DNA of 64,000 nucleotides. Origin: Psococerastis gibbosa. Lineage: Eukaryota > Arthropoda > Insecta > Psocodea > Psocidae. Below, in pieces: positions 53,731 to 61,061 of this stretch. Position 1 is the stretch's first letter, and every line of letters begins with the position of its first letter. The notes beneath the pieces were generated by a model, which was not told the origin of the DNA, ran no database searches, and worked only from the letters and a program-made list of their open reading frames with translations. The translations under genes were made by a program, and so were the position numbers. The DNA lies in the NCBI GenBank assembly GCA_963971405.1, contig OZ020484.1, positions 7,564,001-7,628,000 of the forward strand. The letters run 5' to 3'.

Positions 53731-53934
53731 TAAGCAAAATACAAATACGGTGAAGTGTTAGCAGATGTCATTAATAAAGGCGGGGTTTCCACCGACCTGT
53801 CATTGCAGAAAGCAAATGACATTGACAGAAATTTTTGTTTTACTCTATGCCATAGTTAAAATTGATCAATGATCATAGAGTTAATCACAAACAAACAAAC
53901 TAAAATTAGAAAATGGCGTCATGGGATATGTTAA
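53731..53934. repeat. partial GGCGGGGTT-subfamily MITE
   Basis: GCAGATGTCATTAATAAAGG then GCGGGGTTTCCACCGACC and the interior through ATGGCGTCATGGGATATG; it stops where the next MITE begins at TTAAGGCGCC. That next element probably landed in it. Confidence 0.65.
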
Positions 53935-54738
53935 GGCGCCATTCCATTGACCGGCTAGGGCTATTTCCAAAACGGTGACGTGGTAGCAGACACTCAAGAC
54001 TTAGGTAGCGTCTCCACCGACCTCGCATTGCAGATTGCAAGTGACATTGACGGAAATGTTTGTTTTTCTTTTTATAGAAATCTCAATCAATCAATCAATC
54101 AATATATTCAAAATTAAGAATACAATACAAAATATACATATTAGAAAATGAACCCTATAGGCCATGTGGCCCGTGATGGGTTCTGTCTTAGTTGCTAGGT
54201 TAGTATTATAAGATGTTAATATTAATTATAGAATAATAATTAAATAATAAAACTAGGTATGCGGTACATTATACATTATTTGGCAAATTGGCATTCTCTT
54301 CGTTAAGCTATTCTCCCGGATATATTATGTTTATAAACTGTGGATTACTATGCAGAAATTGTTTTACGGCACTTCTTATCTGGCATTAATGTTTTAAGAT
54401 CAGTTGGTAGTGCGTTAAAAGCTAAAATCCCTAAATATAAGTGGGAATGTTTGTACGAGGCTGTTTTAAAAGTAGGTATTTGGAGATTGCGACTCTCACG
54501 CAGGCAATCTATTAAAATGTTTGTAATTAACATATCCCATGAAGCCATTTTTTAATTTTTGTTTGTTTGTGATTTTATTGCATGATCATTGATCAATTTT
54601 AACTATGGCATAGAGGAAAATAAACATTTCCGTCAATTCTGCAATGCGAGGTTGGTGGAAACCTCACCTAAGTCTTGAGTGTCTGCTACCACGTCACCGT
54701 TTTGGAAATAGCCCTAGCCGGTCAATGGAATGGGCACC
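53935..54738. repeat. fold-back MITE, long subfamily, split by a LINE, TSD TAA
   Basis: GGCGCCATTCCATTGACCGG to GGTCAATGGAATGGGCACC; TAA at 53932-53934 and 54739-54741. A truncated LINE occupies about 54083-54510. Confidence 0.82.
54083..54510 (-). mobile_element. 5'-truncated LINE with (CAAT)n tail inside a MITE
   Basis: The minus frame reads RNLQIPTFKTASYKHSHLYL and GILAFNALPTDLKTL, the C-terminal motif of CR1/L2-like RTs (IPxxxT..S...N.LP), followed by a 3' UTR and a (CAAT)n run at 54084-54103. AATCT flanks both sides, a likely short TSD. It is inserted between AGAAATCT and ATTAAAATG of the MITE. Confidence 0.75.
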
Positions 54739-54741
54739 TAA

Positions 54742-54916
54742 GTACAAACATTTTAATAGATTACTATAAAAAGAAATATTCTAATTTCCGTCAATGTCAT
54801 TTGCATTCTCATTCTGCAATGAGAGGTCGGTGGAAACACCGCCTTTATTAATGATATCTGCTACCACGTCACCGTATGTGTATTTTGCACTTTGCAGGTC
54901 GGTGGAAACCGCGCCT
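54742..54916. repeat. right half of a GGCGCGG-type MITE
   Basis: AGTACAAACATTTTAATAG through GATATCTGCTACCACGTCAC to GGTCGGTGGAAACCGCGCC. The left half is replaced by the preceding element. Confidence 0.65.
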
Positions 54917-54944
54917 ATGTATGTGGTTAGGCGCTTACTGCTTA

Positions 54945-55325
54945 GGCGCCAATTCCACCGACCGGCTAGGGCTATTTACAAAAACGGTGACGTGGTAGCA
55001 GACATTCAAGACTTAGGTAGCGTTTCCACCGACCTCGCATTGCAGAATGCAAATGACATTGACGGAAATTAGCATTTTTCTTTTTATAGAAATCTATTAA
55101 AATGTTTGTACTTAACATATCCCATGACGCCATTTTTTAATTTTAGTTTGTTTGTGATTTTACTGTATGATCATTGATCAATTTTAACTATGGCATAGAG
55201 GAAAATAAACATTTCCGTCAATTCTGCAATGCGAGGTCGGTGGAAAACCCCGCCTAAGTCTTGAATGTCTGCTACCACGTCACCGTTTTTGTAAATAGCC
55301 CTAGCCGGTCGGTGGAATGGGCGCC
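54945..55325. repeat. fold-back MITE, long subfamily
   Basis: GGCGCCAATTCCACCGACCG to CGGTCGGTGGAATGGGCGCC; TTA before. 381 bp with the usual interior; the ORF start is on the minus strand near 55130. Confidence 0.82.
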
Positions 55326-55575
55326 ATTCGCCAATCGCCAATAAGAAATAAGCTTATGGTTTTGACGTAGTAGCCGAATTTTTAGTATGTCTTTAATGTC
55401 TGCTAAACCTTCAATTTCACATTTCTCATTGACGATTGACGGATGTGGAAACACCGCCATAGATTAATTTATTAATTATATTATATTAGAAGTTCTTTGA
55501 TTAAAACAAAAATTTACGTCAATTTCATTTGCATTCGGCAATGAGAGGTCGGTGGATACCCCGCCTTTAATAATG
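55326..55575. repeat. two MITE remnants
   Basis: The first (55330-55465) keeps TTTTGACGTAGTAGC and a mutated GTATGTCTTTAATGTCTGCT core; the second (about 55495-55565) keeps CAATGAGAGGTCGGTGGATA. Neither has two ends. Confidence 0.5.
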
Positions 55576-55642
55576 CCATGGCACGTTCAGATTTCCCGCC
55601 AAATATTTCGACAAGCTTATTTATTTGCTTTTGTTTTTTTGA

Positions 55643-55781
55643 GGCGGTGATTCCACCAACGTCAATAGTGATATTAAATGTTTTTTGACGTGGTAGCAGG
55701 CATTTTTAGGCAGTCTAAAACTGTCTGCTACCACGTCAAAAATCATTTAATATCACTATTGACGTTAGTGGAATCCCCACC
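55643..55781. repeat. fold-back MITE, AATAGTGATATTAAATG subfamily
   Basis: A 139 bp palindrome, GGCGGTGATTCCACCAACG to its complement; TTTTTTGACGTGGTAGCAGG at the core. Flanks TGA and AAA. Confidence 0.82.
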
Positions 55782-55914
55782 AAATAGATTGCGATTTTGT
55801 ATTTTGCAGCTTTTTGTGGTCCCATAGCCAAACTCGGCACTGTATAATTCAAATGATCACCTAAGCCAACAGCTATTTCGTCATAAAACTAATGTGGCGT
55901 GCCTCTCTTCATAA

Positions 55915-56057
55915 GGCGCCAATTCCACATACGTACAGCTTCAATGAAAATTATGAAATTGAAGGTGGTAGCAGACATTAAAGAGATACTAAAAATTCTG
56001 CTACCACCTTCAATTTCATAATTTTCATTGAGGTTGTACGTATGTGGAATGGGCACC
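55915..56057. repeat. fold-back MITE, 143 bp subfamily, TSD TAA
   Basis: GGCGCCAATTCCACATACG to GTATGTGGAATGGGCACC; TAA at 55912-55914 and 56058-56060. It lies inside an older repeat similar to 59360-59545. Confidence 0.88.
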
Positions 56058-56852
56058 TAAGATAATCATAGGCTCTTCTGGGAATTGACAACTCAATTTG
56101 AGGAAGGCATTTTGAAACATTTTTTTTAAAAGTTCTATACGAAAGTGGTCCATTATTGAGACTTAAGAGGCAAGAAAAAAATAGTGTAATTTATTTAATA
56201 AACGGCCCTTGTAACAAACAACAATAATACTAGTAAGAAAGAACTTCAATTTCAGTACTGTAAATCGCAATATATTACATTTCTAAAATAAGCAAATTAA
56301 AATTATGTTACAGTAATAAAACACGGATTACATGCTAATAACGTAAAACGCGTATTAGCTAGATAATACATATTGTATTGCTACTACCAAAATATTATAT
56401 TTAGCAAAATCACACTAGCTCCAGTCTTATATGCCCTCAATTTTGTAGCTCTAACCAAAATAATACAGAGACGAAGACTACTTGTTCTTCTTTATCTACC
56501 TTGTTAGTGTTTATAAATATAGATTATTCTATATATAGTGTATTTAAAATTATACAAAACACAATCCCTGTCATTTGCAAGATTTTTGCTAGGGCGTGAA
56601 TTCAATTATACACCTACATACATAGCACCAAGCCTTCGTGTTTGAACTTGCTATGATAAGAATGAGGGGACCTCCTGATTACAGGGGATTCCAAACCACA
56701 CGGCATCAGCATCTCATACGAATAATTTATTTCTAATTAAACAGGTTAATAGGTTGCGGAATGGAACCCGTCTAGATGGTTAACCACTACACTACGGCTT
56801 TCACAAATAACTCATAACAATAAAAATCAATAAACCAAAAGTATTCCATTTC
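56058..56852. other. intergenic, no gene seen
   Basis: GGGAATTGACAACTCAATTT at 56079 belongs to the 59140-59545 repeat family. ACCTCCTGATTACAGGGG at about 56670 belongs to the 2995-3190 family. No gene. Confidence 0.45.
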
Positions 56853-56989
56853 ACAAAGGGTTAGTACACCCGAAACGTCGCCCCCTTCCCCTGACAATCG
56901 GCTCGGCCTTAATTGTTCGATGACTATGAGGCTCATGCCTCTAATGACTATTAACACAGCAGGCAATGCAAGTCCAACTAACCCTTTGT
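56853..56989. repeat. 137 bp ACAAAGGGTTAGT repeat
   Basis: ACAAAGGGTTAGT at the left and ACTAACCCTTTGT at the right are exact inverted 13-mers. The interior matches 28959-29095 in inverse orientation. Confidence 0.7.
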
Positions 56990-57530
56990 TCAATAGTATT
57001 ACACCATTGCCACTAACCAATAGATCAAAAGTATTCTGTTGGGTTCTAGCCTTCTCACGAACTCTTCTAAATTACATTGTACTGTTCCTGTTTATGTCGG
57101 CATAGGCTTATTTAGCTTATGACACTTATTTAAAGTCTATGATCATTTTTATAGTTAAGTCTCCATCTCTGTACACTCTACTCATACCACGACATCGACC
57201 ATCATAGTATATATTTCACGACATGTTTGGAATTAAGACTACGCGTACTATTGCGAATTCAAGTGATCCATTGATCAATTCAGTGCTTTAGGATAGAGAA
57301 AATCGACGTAGCGATTTTAACCGTAGGACAATAATTTACCATGGAACTATGCACATAATTATGTATTACGGTGCTTAAAGACAATAATTATTGTATATAA
57401 TAATATAATACAATAAATTTATATTTCCATAAAAAGTTGATAAGTAGGAAACCACATACGGGTTCACTCGTACCGGTTCTTATAAATATTTACAATTTTT
57501 TTTATAAATAAATAAATATTGGCTTTTCTT
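56990..57530. other. intergenic, no gene seen
   Basis: No supported gene. GGTTCACTCGTACCGGTTCTT at about 57460 is a scrap of the outer flank of the 0.75 kb repeat. Confidence 0.4.
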
Positions 57531-57720
57531 GTTCTATTACGAAGCCAACCTAGCGGTGCTAGGGCTATAAAGCCCTCTCTTACACTCAACTAGGAAGGCA
57601 CGGGACCGCCTGCTTTACATGCCCTCCGAAGCATGGCCAGAAAATGTAGCAAGTGTCGGACTCGAACCAACAACCTTTCGGGGGAAAGTCGGAGTCTGTA
57701 CCACTACTCTACATGTCCTG
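57531..57720 (-). repeat. tRNA-derived SINE
   Basis: Full-length minus copy from TTCTATTACGAAGCCAACC to CTCTACATGTCCTG. CGGACTCGAACC and CAACCTTTCGG (complement of the head arm) are clear. Confidence 0.82.
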
Positions 57721-57841
57721 ACTTTATGGACAAAATTTTATTTATTTATGCTAACGACTCCATGGAACTTTTCACACGTTATTGATATTATTTCTGCATG
57801 CATGCTTGCTTTGACACAAGCTATGGATAAATAAATCAGTG

Positions 57842-58203
57842 CATTTGAAATGTGGGTATACAGACGAATGCTGGGCATATCCTGGAGAGATTGTGCCCCT
57901 AATACTGAGGTCCTGAGGCGAATAGATACAGAAGCCGAGTTGCTGCTGACGGTTACAAAACGGAAACTAACATACTTTGGCCATGTGATGAGGAATGAAA
58001 AGTATCGCTTTCTGCATACGTAATAATCAAAGGGAAGATAGAAGGACAGAGGACTCCCGGCAGAAGAAGAACATCCTGGCTGAAAAAATTGAGGCAGTGG
58101 TTTGGCAAGAACACGACTTCCCTTTTCAGAGGAGTTGTCTCCAAGTCCACAAATTGCTATGATGATCACCAATCGTCAATAGAAGAGGCATTAAATGAAG
58201 AAG
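57842..58203 (+). pseudogene. LINE 3' end (family 2)
   Basis: Reads FEMWVYRRMLGISWRDCAPN, then EVLRRIDTEAELLLTVTKRK, YFGHVMRNEKYRF, and after stops RTSWLKKLRQWFGKNTTS. This is a tail found in many arthropod LINE-encoded endonuclease-RT proteins. It ends GAAGAAGAAAG. Confidence 0.75.
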
Positions 58204-58337
58204 AAAGTATTTTGGCCGTTGGCAAACAGGTGTATGTCCTCAATGCCAACCTACATCGACTACAAGCGACATTGGACAAGCTGAACATTGATACTTTGCA
58301 ACAGGCGCGAGCCCGACTGAATCAAATCACCTACACA
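58204..58337 (+). other. unassigned open segment
   Basis: In frame with the preceding LINE tail the DNA stays open and reads VGKQVYVLNANLHRLQATLD then KLNIDTLQQARARLNQITYT, a helical, coiled-coil-like peptide. It is cut by the hAT MITE at 58338. I do not recognise the family; it could be a host exon scrap or another element. Confidence 0.3.
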
Positions 58338-58505
58338 CAAGGCCGTAGCCAGGATTTTTTTTTTGGGGGGGGGTTTAGAAATTTCATTGGGTATTACATA
58401 GTGGTTTTTATTTTTCCTCCTGAAATCCGATTCTATCTAGTATCAAGCCATTTCGTTTCGGAGGGGGGGGGGGGGGGGTTGAACCCCCCCTTGGCTACGG
58501 CCTTG
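58338..58505. repeat. G-rich hAT-like MITE with perfect 8 bp TSD
   Basis: A 168 bp element, CAAGGCCGTAGCCAGG to CCTTGGCTACGGCCTTG, G runs after the left end and before the right end. CCTACACA at 58330-58337 and 58506-58513. This is the reference copy for the family. Confidence 0.9.
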
Positions 58506-58513
58506 CCTACACA

Positions 58514-59139
58514 CTACTTAACTACAAATAATTCACCAATAATATCGTGAAGTATATGCTAGTACAGTTAGCTATATTTTCCTTTTCAAGGCAATCAAAA
58601 GAGCCTTGCAAATAAAGCTAATTCGTTTTAAATAGTTTTAACTCTTCATTACACTTTTCATACAATAAAAACTATAAACTATAAGAAAATATAGTGCAAA
58701 TTATTGTTTAACAGTGAAAATGAGCAAACTACCATGAAACAATGAAAGTCTCACACTCATCACTGACATTCAAATACCCAACCACCGTTTCAGTTCAGTG
58801 GGGAAAACAGCTGGTTATTTAAACTGATCGACTTTGGTTCAAATCCACTGAAAAAAATGTAACACATATTTTTCCTCCACTTTCGAACTTAAAGTTAATT
58901 TTATTGCACGTGATATGTGTAAATGATTGTAACACCACAATAAAATTAAGCTGCAGTGTTCATTTAGTTGGTCAGAATAATTAGCTATGAGACTGAGGCT
59001 TCTATTGTTTTGTAAAATCAAATATTTTAAGGGCTAAGGGCAAAAAGGGCACATTTCTAGATTACATCTTGTGGATTCAGATCAATCACCCCACCTCATT
59101 TAAAACATTTTGATTGTGTTCTCAGCAAACCAGCTGCCA
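58514..59139. other. intergenic, no gene seen
   Basis: A tRNA-like scrap (AGCTGGTTATTTAAACTG .. GGTTCAAATCC) at about 58808-58845. No gene. Confidence 0.4.
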
Positions 59140-59545
59140 ATAGACACCTTTCTTATAGAATTACCTGCTGTGATTGGAGGGCCAATTACAGCGCTCATGA
59201 TTAACTTATGGAGAATTCTCGCTCTGATTGTTGATAGCTTGGCTTGGGTAGAGCATTCTTTCCCACCATAAATAAGTTTTGCTTTTAAAGCAACAGTAGC
59301 TGATAATGTACACCCTAATGCTAGGTTAATACTCCCATTACAGCTATTAACTTTTAAGTTTAATTCACTACAATTCAAATGATGAACAAACCCACTGTTA
59401 TTTCATCGTAAAATGAAAAAAGTAGTGTGAAATTTCTCCCTCCATAAGTTAATATGGGTACTATGTTTGGGAATTGACAACTCAATCAGAAGAGGGCATT
59501 TTGCCACATGTTTTTTTATTATATTTCTACAGGAAAGTTGTCCAT
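59140..59545. repeat. inverted-arm element, TTGACAACTCAATC family
   Basis: The left arm ACCTTTCTTATAGAATTACC and right arm GGGAATTGACAACTCAATC .. GGAAAGTTGTCCATT are imperfectly inverted. Fragments occur near 13780-13850, 15410-15470, 25861-25925, 55850-55910 and 56079-56150. Non-coding; class unknown. Confidence 0.45.
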
Positions 59546-60339
59546 TCAAAAATGAACAAAATATTATATAAAGATTTAAATAGCGGCCAGCGTAAACATT
59601 TAAATGTGTAAGGGGACGTACATTAACAAACAAAATAGTAAAATTTATTAAAAATACACGAATTAATAATAATTAATAAATAATGTGTTCTCGACTTTAT
59701 GAAAAAATGACTTGCCTCGTTTTTCCCTGAACCCTCTATTCATTATACTATATACAAACATTTACCAAAGCACCTATGAAGGCTACGACTCAGCACTATC
59801 TATTGCTAACAGAGATTACATCAGATTGTTTTAATATTGCTAGAGTTATTAGAAAAAATATCAATCGCCATCTTTAAATTCACCTGACTACTACTATTTT
59901 ATAAAATCTGTCTTTTGCAACCAATCGGTTTTGTTGAAGTAATAATGTTTCACGTGCAAAATTAATATTATTGTAGAATTTTTCATCTGATCATGGTCAT
60001 GCCTTTTGCATATGTCGAACGAGATTTTAATTACTTTCGACGAAATAAATGGCTCATGATTTCTTTACATAATACTTTGAAATCTCTGCATTAAAACCAA
60101 AACATTTTATTATGATAAGCTTTCGGGCTAGATACTTTAAACATTTCTTTAATTGAATAACTCGTCAATAAGCCCATGAATGCGGAAAAATCGGCGGTTT
60201 CCTCTTTAAAAAATAATTTTATCGCACTGAAAATATGAGTCTATTGTCTATAGGATGAAAAAGTAAAAAACTACGGTTGTTTGCAAACAAACCTTGAGAA
60301 TTGACCTGGTTCGTATAGAATTAGACAGTCATCACCATT
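59546..60339. other. intergenic, no gene seen
   Basis: AT-rich; no supported gene or repeat. Confidence 0.5.
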
Positions 60340-60608
60340 CACGGTACTCCGACATCCGCCATTTTGAATCCAATTTGAAGTCAGAACTCAGATGTCTGCT
60401 GGTGTACAAGCAAATCATTCAGTGTTTACTTTTTTATTTTGGAAAATTAAAAAATTTTAACGCGTTTTTTATAATAAAAAAGCACTTAATTAAAAACACT
60501 AAAACGTATCTTCGTTATTTTTTTTATCTTTTACTAGGGGTAGGTAAAATGCTTACCAAATTGGAATCAAAATGGGGGATGACAATGCCCGGGGATATAG
60601 TGCCTTAG
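60340..60608. repeat. inverted-end element related to 47142-47434
   Basis: CCGACATCCGCCATTTTGAA (about 60347) faces TCAAAATGGGGGATGACAAT (about 60567), and the right tip CCCGGGGATATAGTGCCTTA matches 47414-47434. Confidence 0.55.
60433..60438 (-). promoter_or_regulatory. candidate polyadenylation signal for GAPVD1
   Basis: The first exact minus-strand AATAAA I see after the GAPVD1 stop, about 490 bp downstream. It lies in a repeat and is AT-rich, so chance occurrence is quite possible. Confidence 0.25.
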
Positions 60609-60923
60609 TATAGAAATCCATAGAGAAACGACGCCAACTAGCAATGTTATGATTGGTTACGCCCAGGATCTATCTGGGCGCAGGGGCGTCAGTTCATACG
60701 TACTGTATCTACAGTATATAATTATTATGTATTACATAATTGAATTTCGTATTATTTTCCAATCGCCCCCTCCCCCTGACCCCGAATAACGTTCCTGATG
60801 GGGCGCAATCATTTTCATATACGAAAGAGGTCCATTGTAAAATTACGCATGCGTTGTTCCGTACTAACAAGAAAAAAAAAGTAAAATAATATTATACGTA
60901 GCAACTGAGTATGTAGAGGAGAT

Positions 60924-61061
60924 TCAGACGTTATAGTCCATGGTTTTGATAACTTCTATTGCTGAGCAGAATTGAGTCCACCAGTACTGATCCTCACCCT
61001 CGATTCGCGGCAAAAAGCTATCTACGTACTGTACCGTTGATAATAACGCGGGAGGGTTGGC
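60924..61061 (-). CDS. GAPVD1: GAPVD1 last exon
   Basis: 45 codons and TGA. It opens after a TTTCTCAG acceptor with ANPPALLSTVQYVDSFLPRI and ends VIKTMDYNV. The YWW motif in EDQYWWTQF is conserved in GAPVD1 from vertebrates to insects (family knowledge). The last four residues (DYNV) vary between species. Confidence 0.93.
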   Translation of the reverse strand, partial: ANPPALLSTVQYVDSFLPRIEGEDQYWWTQFCSAIEVIKTMDYNV

